Shown here: in pieces, positions 1-7,180 of the stretch
How positions within the stretch are numbered: position 1 is the first letter of the stretch
How the letters are laid out: each line of letters opens with the position of its first letter
Origin: JAVVWB01 sp036652335
GTDB taxonomy: Bacteria > Synergistota > Synergistia > Synergistales > Synergistaceae
Length of the DNA stretch: 11,948 bases
Direction: 5' to 3'
Assembly (NCBI GenBank): GCA_036652335.1
Contig: JAVVWB010000015.1
Coordinates: 1 to 11,948 of the forward strand
Notes under the pieces: model-generated
The model's database searches: none
Seen by the model: the letters and a program-made list of their open reading frames with translations, nothing else
Told to the model about the DNA's origin: nothing
Position numbers and translations under genes: made by a program

Positions 1-481
1 AAGTCCATTTGCCAGCTTTGCTGGCATAATCACTCAAGATTCCGAGAGATTATTTTATTTATAAGTGAAGCCCAGCATATTTAGCTAAGCCCAGACTTAG
101 GGTTACCTTACTCTTTGGTGTACTCTTAAAATCGTTTAGCTGAATAACCTCTCAAGGAATCCTCTCTTCCTTTTCAGCTATCGCTAGTTACTAAAATTAC
201 CACTTTACCCTGTGTTATTTATGTGAAATAAGACCCCTGATTTACTGGTTTTAAAACCATCTACTGTGCTAATTTATTTTATAATAAAGTGAGTAGAGGG
301 AAAGTAGTAAATTTCGGTACATTGTTTTAGTAAGAGGGCACAGGCTCTAAAGGTTACTTACTTTTGTAAGTGGGTACTTCTCTAGCTGTGTAAATTCTTT
401 GTGAATATTGTACTGCATTGAGAGTATTGTATCAATGCTTATTGTTTTATTTTTACTACTGGTACGGAAGGAGGAAGTGGC
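1..481. other. Untranslated region upstream of the DUF4116-like gene, with several short hairpins
   Basis: I see no convincing gene in this stretch. It holds several perfect short inverted repeats: 10-26 (7-bp stem, 3-nt loop), 246-259 (a 14-bp perfect palindrome, TGGTTTTAAAACCA), 356-371 (ACTTAC/GTAAGT around TTTT) and 415-438 (GCATTGA/TCAATGC). The last lies just before the ribosome binding site of the following gene and overlaps a weak -35-like TTGAGA at 418-423. The density of small hairpins suggests a structured leader or regulatory DNA, but none is long enough to name. The hairpin at 10-26 could be the end of something outside the window, although it has no T-tract. Confidence 0.4.
256..285 (+). 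promoter_or_regulatory. Possible promoter at a 14-bp palindrome
   Basis: TATAAT at 280-285 is a perfect -10 box. ACC at 256-258 stands 22 bp before the TTTATAA run, the same spacing as the ACCTAG/TTTATAAG pairs at 6678-6709 and 8809-8840. The ACC forms part of the perfect palindrome at 246-259, which could be an operator over the -35 region. No standard TTGACA-like box is present. If real, it would give a leader of about 190 nt ahead of the gene at 482. Confidence 0.3.
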
Positions 482-742
482 ATGACAGAAGAGCGGGAAT
501 CTCTTTATTTAATGGGGCTTGCTTGGGATGTTTGGTATCTTGAATTTATTAAAGAACAGACCGAGGAGCTGTGTTTAAAGGCTGTTAGTCGTGATGGTCT
601 TACTTTACAGTTTGTAAAAGAACAGACAGAAACCGTGTGTAGGGTGGCTGTGAAGCAGAATGCGCGTGCAGTAAAATACGTGAAGAACCAAGTGTTAGCA
701 AATAGTCTTATGGAAGAACTTGAAGCAATGACTTGTTTCTAG
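482..742 (+). CDS. Small DUF4116-like repeat protein
   Basis: An 86-residue protein made mainly of two tandem copies of a unit of about 24 residues (F-[IV]-KEQTE-x-[LV]-C-x-x-AV), at roughly residues 21-44 and 43-67, followed by a third partial copy reading YVKNQ. This matches the style of DUF4116-type repeats, short helical units of unknown function that are frequent in clostridial accessory DNA. The start is supported by a full AAGGAGG at 468-474, seven bases upstream. There is no signal peptide or membrane segment, so it should be cytoplasmic. The C-terminus LEAMTCF closely resembles the LKAMKGF end of the decayed fragment at 848-977, so the two share ancestry at least at their 3' ends. 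Function is unknown; a protein-binding scaffold is an inference from the repeats. Confidence 0.75.
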   Translation: MTEERESLYLMGLAWDVWYLEFIKEQTEELCLKAVSRDGLTLQFVKEQTETVCRVAVKQNARAVKYVKNQVLANSLMEELEAMTCF

Positions 743-847
743 TATTAGGAAGAACAGGATTGTGAGGGACAGGGAGTGTGTCTCGTCCTTACCAATTTGC
801 CTTAAATAAATGTTACTACATTAATTCGTGAGCTGAAATCTATGGGG

Positions 848-977
848 TGTTGGGAGTATCACAGTATGTCGACCATCAATCAGGTGGGAGAAATCCGTCT
901 TGGTGTGGAAGTAGCAGGCAAGTACAAAGCAGCAGCGAAGCAACCAGTGAATTGAAAGCAATGAAAGGTTTCTAGTA
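848..977 (+). pseudogene. Decayed fragment of a 26-residue-repeat protein
   Basis: The DNA carries pieces of the same repeat unit found in the gene at 995-1777. One frame reads SQYVDH. After an internal deletion, another frame reads QVGEIRLGVEVAG and runs to a stop near 954. A further frame reads LKAMKGF and stops at 975-977, matching the LEAMTCF end of the gene at 482-742. There is no usable start, and the pieces lie in different frames, so this is a relic. It shows that the locus once held at least one more repeat protein, which frameshifts and deletion have eroded. Confidence 0.7.
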
Positions 978-994
978 AAAGAGGAGAAATTAGT

Positions 995-1777
995 ATGAGC
1001 ATAGAGGAAGTATTACAGAAATTAAAAAGCACCCGGAAGTTTAACGACAATCAGATGAACCAGATTCGCATTGGTTTAGAAGCAGGACTGGACGTTTCCC
1101 AGTACGCAGACCCTAAATTCTACTACAAGCAGATGGAGCAAATCCGCCTTGGTTTAAAAGCAGGGCTAGACGTTTCCCAGTATGCGGACACTAAATTCAA
1201 CGAACTTCAGATGGGAGAAATTCGGTATGGTTTAGAAAAAGGAGTGGACGTTTCACAGTACGCAGACCCTAAATTCGACTGGTGTCAGATGAGAGAAATC
1301 CGCCTTGGTCTAGAAAAAGGGCTGGACGTTTCCCGGTATGCAGACCTTAAATTTGATAGGTGTCAGATGGAAGAAATTCGTTGTGGTTTAGAAACAGGAG
1401 TGAACATCTCCCTCTATGCTGACCCTAAATTTGAAGGCAACCAGATGTATCAAATCAGCATTGGTTTAGAAGCAGGATTAGACGTCTCACAGTATGCAGA
1501 CACTAAGTTTACCAGTGGACAGATGGATCAAATCCGCCTTGGTATGGAGGCAAAACTGGACGTTTCCCTGTATGCAGACCCTAAATTTGATGGCAAACAG
1601 ATGAATCAAATCCGCTTAGGGTTAGAAGCAGGAGTGGACGTGTCACAGTACGCAGACCATAAATTTGACGACTATCAGATGGAAGCGATACGTCTGGGTT
1701 TAGTAGCAGTATTAGCAGAATCTGCACTCACCAACGAAGTACCGGACGAGTTACTAACAAAAATGAACTTATTTTAA
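995..1777 (+). CDS. Protein of tandem 26-residue repeats (QMxxIRxGLExGxDVSxYADxKF)
   Basis: A 260-residue protein consisting of eight full 26-residue repeats plus a ninth that degenerates after IRLGL. Each unit has the core QM-x-x-IR-x-GL followed by DVS-x-YAD-x-KF. The conserved QM...IR...GL part should form a helix and the DVSxYAD part a turn, giving a solenoid-like stack. Similar repeats occur in many gut Firmicute proteins, often on mobile DNA, without an assigned biochemical role. Start: ATG with GAGGAG at 981-986, eight bases upstream. It has no signal peptide or membrane segment. The last residues read LLTKMNLF. Repeat number probably changes by recombination, because neighbouring units are also similar in DNA sequence. 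The relic immediately upstream belongs to the same family. Confidence 0.8.
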   Translation: MSIEEVLQKLKSTRKFNDNQMNQIRIGLEAGLDVSQYADPKFYYKQMEQIRLGLKAGLDVSQYADTKFNELQMGEIRYGLEKGVDVSQYADPKFDWCQMREIRLGLEKGLDVSRYADLKFDRCQMEEIRCGLETGVNISLYADPKFEGNQMYQISIGLEAGLDVSQYADTKFTSGQMDQIRLGMEAKLDVSLYADPKFDGKQMNQIRLGLEAGVDVSQYADHKFDDYQMEAIRLGLVAVLAESALTNEVPDELLTKMNLF

Positions 1778-1999
1778 GGAGAAGATAGTACGACAGTACC
1801 TGATAAACCTAATAAAAAGTTTTGTTTAACTTGTGCTGGGACTTTGCAAGGCATCAGTTCATGCAATTTTAGGGAAGGTAAACAGAAATAAGAAAATGTT
1901 TCAATAGAATAGTCATTTTCACATTTTTGTATGAATATAAAGAATAAAATCTATTGTTTAAGTTTGAAAATATTAGTATAATGGAGGAAAATTATTTAT
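1778..1999. other. Intergenic region before the DUF262 gene
   Basis: There is no coding capacity here and no strong terminator for the repeat-protein gene; the best hairpin is a weak AAGTT/AACTT pair in an AT-rich part near 1817-1833. The last 50 bases hold the promoter for the next gene. Confidence 0.4.
1954..1982 (+). promoter_or_regulatory. Sigma-A-type promoter for the DUF262 gene
   Basis: TTGTTT at 1954-1959 and a perfect TATAAT at 1977-1982 are separated by exactly 17 bp, the ideal vegetative arrangement. Transcription would start near 1989, only about 10 bases before the ATG at 2000. That lies downstream of the GGAGG at 1983-1987, so this promoter would make an almost leaderless mRNA. 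The alternative is an unseen upstream promoter that includes the ribosome binding site. Confidence 0.65.
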
Positions 2000-3853
2000 A
2001 TGAATAGGAGAGAGCGAACCGTGAGTGCTGAAATGCATGTTAACGGCACATACATTCTAGATACCTTTAACGACTATTTAGAGGGAAATTATTATGTTAA
2101 TAGAAAATACCAAAGAAAGTTAGTTTGGACATTAGAAGAGAAGCAAGCCTTTATAGATACGATACTGCACCAATACCCTGTGCCTATCTTTTTAATTGCA
2201 AAGTATAAGATGTTACCTGAAGAGTTTTATAGAAAAGATATTATTGATGGATTACAGCGCTTTAATGCAATATTTTCATTTATTAAGAATGAGTTTCCTG
2301 TTAAATTTAAGGATGGTAGTTACTATTATTTTAACACAGCTGCACTAGCTGGGTCGGAAGAAATGATTAATAGTGGTATTCTAACCCAAAATGATAACAG
2401 ACTAGATTATCAGACAAGTAGAAAATTTCTTAATTATCAGTTGCCTGTAACCACTACTGAAGTCGACGATACAGAAGTGGAAGAGATATTTAGGAGAATA
2501 AATTCAACTGGCAGAAAGCTATCAACACAGGATTTACGACAAGCTGGTGCAGTAGGTTTGTTCTCGGATTTGGTTAGAAAGACTGCTTGTTATATCAGGG
2601 GAGACATTACAGAAAATGATTTAATTTTGTTGTCTGAAATGCCAATTTTAAGCCTAAGTAATAATAAATTAGAATACGGAATTAAAGTGCGGGAAACCTT
2701 TTGGGTTAAACATGATATTATAACAGAAACTAATATACGTGTATCGCGCGACGAAGAAATTATTGCACGTATTTATGGATACATGCTTCTGGGTAACAAA
2801 GCTTCACCTACCTCTCAAACTTTAGATAGCTTCTATGAGCTTAACAGTAGTAATAATGTAGCTTTAGAAAAAGCAATTGCTGATGTTGGTATTCTAAATC
2901 TAATGGATAAATTCTCAAAGATATTAGCAGATTTCAATAGCATCTTTGAAAGTGTCAATTCCAATTTTAGTGCAATAGTCTTTAAAACCAAAGTTACTGG
3001 TGGAAAGGCAAAGATTTTTCAGGCAATGTTTTTAGCTTTATATGAATTAAGGGAAAATAATAAGTACATCAATGACTTTGTAGCGGTTGCAAAGTCTTTA
3101 AGTGGCATAGGTGATTCTGAGTGTAGTGAAATTACCAATGCTCGGGAATGGAGTGTTACTGTACGTAATAATGCAATAAGAAGAATTAAAAGTATTCTAG
3201 AGCCGCAAATGATTAAAAAAATACAATCAAAAGGTAACAGTGAGTGGAAATTAAAGTTAGAGACTCAGTTATTGGCAGCTTCTGGATCGGAACAACAAAT
3301 GTATGATTTTAAAATGGGTATAACAGATTTAGACAAGGGCAGTAGAAACAAAGGGTGTGTTTCTAAAATTGTTAAAACCTTAACTTCCATGGCAAACACT
3401 CAGCCCAACAAAGAGGGTGTTGTAATCATAGGAGTAGCTGATAATTTGAAGGCAGCAAAGATGCATCAAAGTCATTATGGCTCTGGCTGGCTAGAAGTAA
3501 ACAAGTGCTATGTAACTGGTATAGATGATGAATTAAAAAAATATTGGAATAACAGTGTTGACAAGTACACTTCATATTTAGAGCAAGTGATAGCAGAAGA
3601 ACCAGTTCAAGATGATGTTAGGAGTCAAATTCTACGAAATTATGAAATTATTGAGTATCAGGGGAAAACGCTCATTATAATGAAGTGCAAGAATAGCGGA
3701 CATTCTTTCACTTATGATAGGGAATTTTTTGAACGTGAAGGGAGCAGTCTTAAAAAAGTAGAAATAGGTTCTGCAAGTTTCAATGAACTTATGACTAGAA
3801 CTTTACAGGTTGAGAGGAAGAGTGTGACAGTTTCCAGTCTTACAGCATTTTAG
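2000..3853 (+). CDS. DUF262 (ParB-like nuclease) protein with C-terminal AlbA_2-like domain, probable phage defence
   Basis: A 617-residue protein. The N-terminal part fits DUF262, the GmrS-like member of the ParB/sulfiredoxin-fold superfamily. It has YQRKLVW at 37-43, an IDTILHQYPVPIF helix and loop at about 52-64, IDGLQR at 82-87 and RRINSTGRKLS at about 165-175. The usual family motif is DGQQR; here one Q is L. The C-terminal third, from about residue 430, fits an AlbA_2 (Schlafen-related) domain, with YDFKMG near 435 and SMANT followed by EGVVIIGVADN at about 463-483. DUF262 proteins include the GmrSD modification-dependent nucleases and several defence systems, where the domain uses NTP and nicks DNA. 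A DUF262-AlbA_2 fusion without a DUF1524 (HNH) part is less usual. It is AT-rich, cytoplasmic and followed by the 67-residue and HEPN genes. It ends in SSLTAF. The domain calls are from motifs only; the defence role is inferred. Confidence 0.8.
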   Translation: MNRRERTVSAEMHVNGTYILDTFNDYLEGNYYVNRKYQRKLVWTLEEKQAFIDTILHQYPVPIFLIAKYKMLPEEFYRKDIIDGLQRFNAIFSFIKNEFPVKFKDGSYYYFNTAALAGSEEMINSGILTQNDNRLDYQTSRKFLNYQLPVTTTEVDDTEVEEIFRRINSTGRKLSTQDLRQAGAVGLFSDLVRKTACYIRGDITENDLILLSEMPILSLSNNKLEYGIKVRETFWVKHDIITETNIRVSRDEEIIARIYGYMLLGNKASPTSQTLDSFYELNSSNNVALEKAIADVGILNLMDKFSKILADFNSIFESVNSNFSAIVFKTKVTGGKAKIFQAMFLALYELRENNKYINDFVAVAKSLSGIGDSECSEITNAREWSVTVRNNAIRRIKSILEPQMIKKIQSKGNSEWKLKLETQLLAASGSEQQMYDFKMGITDLDKGSRNKGCVSKIVKTLTSMANTQPNKEGVVIIGVADNLKAAKMHQSHYGSGWLEVNKCYVTGIDDELKKYWNNSVDKYTSYLEQVIAEEPVQDDVRSQILRNYEIIEYQGKTLIIMKCKNSGHSFTYDREFFEREGSSLKKVEIGSASFNELMTRTLQVERKSVTVSSLTAF

Positions 3854-3885
3854 GGGTACAGCACTGGAATGTCAGTTCCCCCAAA

Positions 3886-3917
3886 AAGTAACGTTTGCAA
3901 AATGAAAGCTTGGGTTT
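3886..3917 (+). pseudogene. Relic of the HEPN gene, fragment 1
   Basis: The segment contains AAGTAACGTTTGCA and, seven bases later, AGCTTGGGTTT. The same two blocks occur six bases apart at 4484-4514 inside the intact HEPN gene. The one-base length difference would break the frame. Because this piece lies before the 67-residue gene while the intact HEPN copy lies after it, it looks like the remains of an earlier HEPN copy upstream. Confidence 0.6.
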
Positions 3918-3959
3918 TGTAACATTCCATAAATGAATTTACAATAGGCAGGTGATAAT

Positions 3960-4163
3960 GTGAATACAGAAAAAGATTATTTAGAAGTGAATTTACCGCC
4001 CTATCTCAAAGAGGATTTAGAGAATCTTGTGGAAGGACGAAAAATTAATCATTTTGCATTAGACGTACTTTACAATGAAGTACAAAGCTCTATCAATGTT
4101 GCTTTTTATGATGGGCGGATTGATGAGGAGCAGGCAAATTATCTTCGTAAAAAATATTTGTAA
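3960..4163 (+). CDS. 67-residue protein next to HEPN gene, possible partner or antitoxin
   Basis: A short acidic protein starting MNTEKDYLEVNLPPYLKEDL and ending QANYLRKKYL, with no membrane segment. The start is GTG at 3960. It overlaps an ATG at 3958 that is followed at once by a stop in its own frame (ATGTGA), so only the GTG opens the reading frame. AGGTGA at 3950-3955 is a moderate ribosome binding site. I do not recognise a named domain. It sits between two relics of the HEPN gene and 166 bp before the intact HEPN gene, so the pair may have been duplicated together. That is the arrangement expected of a small partner or antitoxin, but this is inference. The small size and the ordered end argue for a genuine gene rather than a chance frame. 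Confidence 0.65.
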   Translation: MNTEKDYLEVNLPPYLKEDLENLVEGRKINHFALDVLYNEVQSSINVAFYDGRIDEEQANYLRKKYL

Positions 4164-4167
4164 AGGT

Positions 4168-4193
4168 AATGGGGTTGCCTCTCTTTGTGCTCA
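4168..4193 (+). pseudogene. Relic of the HEPN gene, fragment 2
   Basis: This 26-bp segment matches 4426-4451 within the HEPN gene with one mismatch, including an uninterrupted 20-bp match GTTGCCTCTCTTTGTGCTCA. It begins a few bases after the stop of the 67-residue gene. Similarity fades beyond it. It appears to be the remains of another HEPN copy, since the matching part of fragment 1 lies in the opposite order relative to the gene. Confidence 0.65.
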
Positions 4194-4257
4194 CTGAGCA
4201 GGAAGCTTCATGGTGGTTATGGTACAGAGTTTTCTGATGTGTTGCAGATTTAGTTTT

Positions 4258-4281
4258 TTACGAAGTGCAGACATTTCGTAA
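4258..4281. promoter_or_regulatory. 10-bp inverted repeat upstream of the HEPN gene, possible operator
   Basis: TTACGAAGTG and CATTTCGTAA form a 10-bp stem with one G-T pair and a 4-base centre (CAGA). The T-run lies before the stem rather than after it, so this is not an intrinsic terminator on the + strand, and the minus strand has A's after it. The location 48 bp before the HEPN start fits an operator or a leader hairpin. Confidence 0.4.
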
Positions 4282-4329
4282 CTCAGTGTGCTTACTGGTC
4301 TCACGTGTAAAAGAGGAGGGGATTGTCCT

Positions 4330-4800
4330 ATGGAGAAAAATATAAATTCATACTTTGGAATGGCGTTTAGCGATTACTGTTATGCTAAAGCAGGGATGCA
4401 GGTCGGTGAAACAATGGGAAATTACAATGGAGTTGCCTCTCTTTGTGCTCAGGCTGCAGAGAAATACTTAAAAGCCGTTTTAGAAGTAACGTTTGCAGAA
4501 GAGAGCTTGGGTTTACTGCACTCTCTCAATCTTAGGGCTATTACAAATAAATTGAAAGCAAAGTACCCACAGTTAGAAATCTCTTCCAAAGACATGAAAT
4601 GGTTAGGGGATTTTTACTTTGATGCAAGATACCCTGGGGATAATTTTGTAGAGGTGACTAGGGAGGATGCTCTAGAGTGTTTGTATTTGGTTGAAAGTTT
4701 GCAGGTAACCGTGAAGAGGATTTTAGAGGAACTAGAACGAAAGAGAAATGATAGGAAAGAAGTCATTGCTAGTCTAACTTCTTTTGATGATTTTTTATAA
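4330..4800 (+). CDS. HEPN-domain protein
   Basis: A 156-residue all-helical protein. It shows the HEPN signature CAQAAEKYLKAVLE at about residues 37-50, then LLHSLNL, and FYFDARYPGD at about 96-105 with EVTREDALECL after it, as in PF05168-type HEPN proteins. HEPN proteins are often RNases or partners of minimal nucleotidyltransferases in toxin-antitoxin and defence systems. The catalytic Rx4-6H motif is not evident here: the R of DARYP has no H four to six residues later. So it may not be a nuclease, or may act with another protein. The ATG at 4330 is chosen because AGAGGAGGGG at 4312-4321 stands eight bases before it; an in-frame GTG at 4288 would add 14 residues without such a site. No nucleotidyltransferase gene is adjacent; the neighbour is the 67-residue gene. 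The end, SLTSFDDFL, resembles SSLTAF of the DUF262 protein. Confidence 0.85.
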   Translation: MEKNINSYFGMAFSDYCYAKAGMQVGETMGNYNGVASLCAQAAEKYLKAVLEVTFAEESLGLLHSLNLRAITNKLKAKYPQLEISSKDMKWLGDFYFDARYPGDNFVEVTREDALECLYLVESLQVTVKRILEELERKRNDRKEVIASLTSFDDFL

Positions 4801-4814
4801 ATGAAAATACAAGT

Positions 4815-4853
4815 AAAAGGGTTGTGCACTGTGAAAAGGTGTACAACCCTTTT
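4815..4853 (+). terminator. Intrinsic terminator after the HEPN gene
   Basis: A 15-bp stem (4815-4829 with 4839-4853, one G-T pair) encloses a 9-base loop and begins 14 bases after the HEPN stop. The stem starts AAAAGGG and ends CCCTTTT, so the T-run is part of the stem. The A-run on the other arm means it could also stop transcription from the opposite direction. Confidence 0.75.
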
Positions 4854-5191
4854 ACGTGGTGTAAAGGAAGTTCCATCGGTATGTGATAGATGCTAACTGT
4901 TATCTTCTAATATTAATTTAGCCAAGGGAACAGTACAACGTGATTATGTTTTCTTTGCAGAGCTAGTCAAATCGAACTCTGCAAGTAAAGCATTCTCTTT
5001 CTAAAGCGTAGCAAGTGCACTGTCAAGTGTGTCCTTTAGTTGGTAATTTCTACGTAAATTTAAAACCACTAGGGGGCAAACTTTTTCAAATCAACGCAGT
5101 TTATGGGGTTCTGCATTGTTAATTACTTGTTGTGTAGAAGTTACACAATAACTTTAAAGCCATACAATTTCTTAAAACTCTAGTAGTATGC
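4854..5191. other. Non-coding stretch before the membrane protein gene
   Basis: No coding frame is supported. The segment contains the first 92-bp direct repeat (4971-5062) and a hairpin at 5127-5151 (9-bp stem TTGTTGTGT/ACACAATAA with one G-T pair and a 7-base loop) that lies between the repeat and the promoter of the next gene. Confidence 0.5.
4971..5062. repeat. 92-bp direct repeat, copy 1
   Basis: This segment matches 6554-6645 at 89 of 92 positions. Weaker similarity extends upstream to 4917, where TTTAGCCAAGNGAACAGTACAACG is shared with 6515. Inside is a possible hairpin with outer arms CTAAAG (5001-5006) and CTTTAG, and an inner CACT/AGTG pair. The two copies bracket the membrane protein gene, 1583 bp apart, in the same orientation. 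No transposase or terminal inverted repeats accompany them. Confidence 0.85.
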
Positions 5192-5219
5192 TTGGATTTA
5201 GCCCAATAGTTTGTATTAA
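5192..5219 (+). promoter_or_regulatory. Probable promoter of the membrane protein gene
   Basis: TTGGAT at 5192-5197 and TATTAA at 5214-5219 are 16 bp apart. Transcription would begin near 5227 and leave a leader of about 25 nt containing only a weak ribosome binding site (GAAAGAGAG, 5232-5240). Confidence 0.5.
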
Positions 5220-5251
5220 AAAATAGATTTCGAAAGAGAGATTATTCATTT

Positions 5252-6475
5252 ATGAAAAGGTTATTAAATTTAGGATTTACTCAAGGTGTTAGTTCGTGCC
5301 TGCCAATTTTTATGTGGTTTGCTATTGGGATAGTCTATGGCAATAGTTCTTATTCCAATATGTTTGTTATAACGTATGCGTTTCAGTTTATGGAGGATTT
5401 TTTTCAGAGTGTGCTGGTAAAAGGTTGCCTGCTTTATGAGAATAAACATGGTATTAAAGACCGTAATTATACATGGAGTGCGATTTTCACTTCTTCGGTG
5501 ATTCTTTTTGCGGTTTTCTTGGTATTTATACTGAATGCAGACTCATTCTTTCGTTACATGAAGCTGGATGGTAGCGTGTACTATCCTTTTTTTGTCTTCA
5601 GTTTGCTGCAGCTGTTCCTTGTTCTTCCCTTGTGTGGAATTGTAAGTGTACTTCAATTTGATGGGAAGGAAGAGGAAGGGTTTAGGATTACATTGCGTTA
5701 TTATCTTATACAATTGTTAGGTATAGTCCTGCCAGGACTATTTATTGAAAATAAGATAATTTGTATTGCAATCGCACTGCTTTTATCAGCAGGTTACGTT
5801 GTGCTTTTGTGTTGTAAATACGTAAAAATGACAGCATATCGTCCTAACATTTTTATAGGGTGTAAATATCAAATGAATAGTATTCTGGGTAATATCAGTA
5901 TGTTTATTCTATACTTTTTTGGTATGGGTTCAGTTTATGGAGATTCTGTTTTAATTATAGGGACTTACAACTTGATGTTACTGTGTACAGACACGCAGTG
6001 GGACATGCTGAGAACAGCTATAGAGGTTGACACTTCTTTGGAAGTTTGTAAGGGTAATTTCGAGGAGAGGAAGAGAGTATTATTTCGTAATGCGGTAGTA
6101 TTTAGCCTGATGCTTTTGTTGAGTTCAGTAGTTATGCTGTTCATAGGGAGTCTAATTTGCCCTGTGAATGTAAAATATCTTATTCTGTTTTTTCTTATTG
6201 AAAATGGTTTCTTACCAATATTTGCCGTTCGCTATGTAATGATGGGTTGGGTAGCAATTGAGCGACCAGATAAATATCTGTTTTATGTTTTAACCATAGT
6301 CAATGTTATCCGTGTGGTATTAACTCTAACCTTGCAATCGGTTTTTGCAGTAAGCTTTGCGTTGTTCATTGCCAATGCTGTGCTAGGCAACGGTTTACAG
6401 ATTCTTCTGTACTTAAAAGCAAGAAGGAATCTTAATGCCTCAGCTCCTGTTAAGCAAGCAGACGTTTACTCATAG
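5252..6475 (+). CDS. Multi-pass membrane protein, MATE-like transporter
   Basis: A 407-residue protein with about ten to twelve hydrophobic segments spread over its whole length, for example near residues 10-30, 78-96, 112-130, 148-188, 207-245, 281-330 and 345-390. The start MKRLLNLGFTQGVSS leads directly into the first helix, as in MATE and other MOP-superfamily carriers, and the length is a little shorter than typical MATE proteins (about 450). Such carriers export drugs or small metabolites using ion gradients; the substrate is not evident. Charged loops include the region around YLKARRN at the end. The gene stands alone with its own promoter, has no clear terminator, and is bracketed by the 92-bp repeats, suggesting that it arrived or moved as a cassette. 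It could alternatively be a polysaccharide flippase-like member of the same superfamily. Confidence 0.6.
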   Translation: MKRLLNLGFTQGVSSCLPIFMWFAIGIVYGNSSYSNMFVITYAFQFMEDFFQSVLVKGCLLYENKHGIKDRNYTWSAIFTSSVILFAVFLVFILNADSFFRYMKLDGSVYYPFFVFSLLQLFLVLPLCGIVSVLQFDGKEEEGFRITLRYYLIQLLGIVLPGLFIENKIICIAIALLLSAGYVVLLCCKYVKMTAYRPNIFIGCKYQMNSILGNISMFILYFFGMGSVYGDSVLIIGTYNLMLLCTDTQWDMLRTAIEVDTSLEVCKGNFEERKRVLFRNAVVFSLMLLLSSVVMLFIGSLICPVNVKYLILFFLIENGFLPIFAVRYVMMGWVAIERPDKYLFYVLTIVNVIRVVLTLTLQSVFAVSFALFIANAVLGNGLQILLYLKARRNLNASAPVKQADVYS

Positions 6476-6553
6476 ACGGAATTACTGCCAGCAGGTTACT
6501 TTACCAAACGAGACTTTAGCCAAGAGAACAGTACAACGGCAAGGGCTTACAGA

Positions 6554-6645
6554 ATCGAACATTGCAAGTAAGGCATTCTCTTTCTAAAGCGTAGCAAGTG
6601 CACTGTCAAGTGTGTCCTTTAGTTGGTAATTTCTACGTAAATTTA
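6554..6645. repeat. 92-bp direct repeat, copy 2
   Basis: Second copy of the segment at 4971-5062, with three mismatches all in the first 20 bases and 70 identical bases after that. The shared end is CTACGTAAATTTA; beyond it the sequences part completely. It begins 78 bp after the stop of the membrane protein gene and ends about 30 bp before the promoter motif of the structured RNA. Confidence 0.85.
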
Positions 6646-6677
6646 CATGATAGAGATGTTATAGTAACTGTGTCTAG

Positions 6678-6709
6678 ACCTAGGTATTACAATAAAAGAT
6701 TTATAAGAT
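6678..6709 (+). promoter_or_regulatory. Promoter-like motif before the structured RNA
   Basis: ACCTAG at 6678-6683 is followed, 22 bp after its first base, by TTTATAAGAT (6700-6709). The same two blocks at the same distance precede the lipoprotein gene (8809-8840). TATAAG at 6702-6707 is a plausible -10, which would put the RNA start near 6715, exactly where the first stem of the structured region begins. The -35 part is not TTGACA-like, so an activator or alternative factor may be involved. Confidence 0.5.
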
Positions 6710-7094
6710 ATTGAAGTTGGGAAGGTACGCCTACTCCCGCGTTACCTGTGGACTTCGTGTGTTGACCGCCTACTGAGAGGATTCCTCTTGGTAGTGGTGG
6801 TCCTTTGTTGAGAGAGGGAGAGTACTTCCAAGCGCTAGCTGTTCTTTAGTCCTTGCTATTACATGACCAAGTAAGCTAGCCCGGAAGTCCTTTATGACTC
6901 TACAGGAGAGGTTTTCTTTTTCCTCGAATCGAATGCTTTTAGTGAACTGCTAACTGCACTAGTTCTGGATTTCTCCAAAATTAGTTTTAGGAGCAGTTAA
7001 GGAAATTTCATGCTTTAGGCGGCTGTTATTTGCTGTAATTGCCCGCGTAACTTTGTAACCACATTTCCTACAGTGTATTGATTTACTTGTTTCA

Positions 7095-7138
7095 CAGGCT
7101 CCGAGTTTTCGTTTGTGTGGGTTCTTCCCACTAGTTAC
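7095..7138 (+). repeat. Exact 44-bp repeat within the structured RNA, copy 1
   Basis: Identical over 44 bases to 7181-7224, with a period of 86 bp. The unit begins CAGGCTCCGAG and contains the hairpin GTGGG-TTCTT-CCCAC. Exact identity suggests a recent duplication or selection for two equal RNA modules. Confidence 0.9.
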
Positions 7139-7180
7139 ACCCTGTTTAGAGGGGCTGAGTTTGTTTAGGGGTCTGTCTTG

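Noticed and set aside
1037..1720. Non-coding minisatellite of 78-bp repeats
   Set aside because: The repeats keep one reading frame and encode a conserved 26-residue unit, so they are coding.
4258..4281. Terminator at the 10-bp inverted repeat before the HEPN gene
   Set aside because: There is no T-run after the stem on either strand; an operator or leader hairpin fits better.
4614..4829. 71-residue frame on the - strand
   Set aside because: It is antisense to the HEPN gene and begins inside the terminator; the HEPN protein has clear family motifs.
4971..6645. Composite transposon formed by the 92-bp repeats
   Set aside because: The repeats contain no transposase and no terminal inverted repeats, and no target-site duplication was seen.
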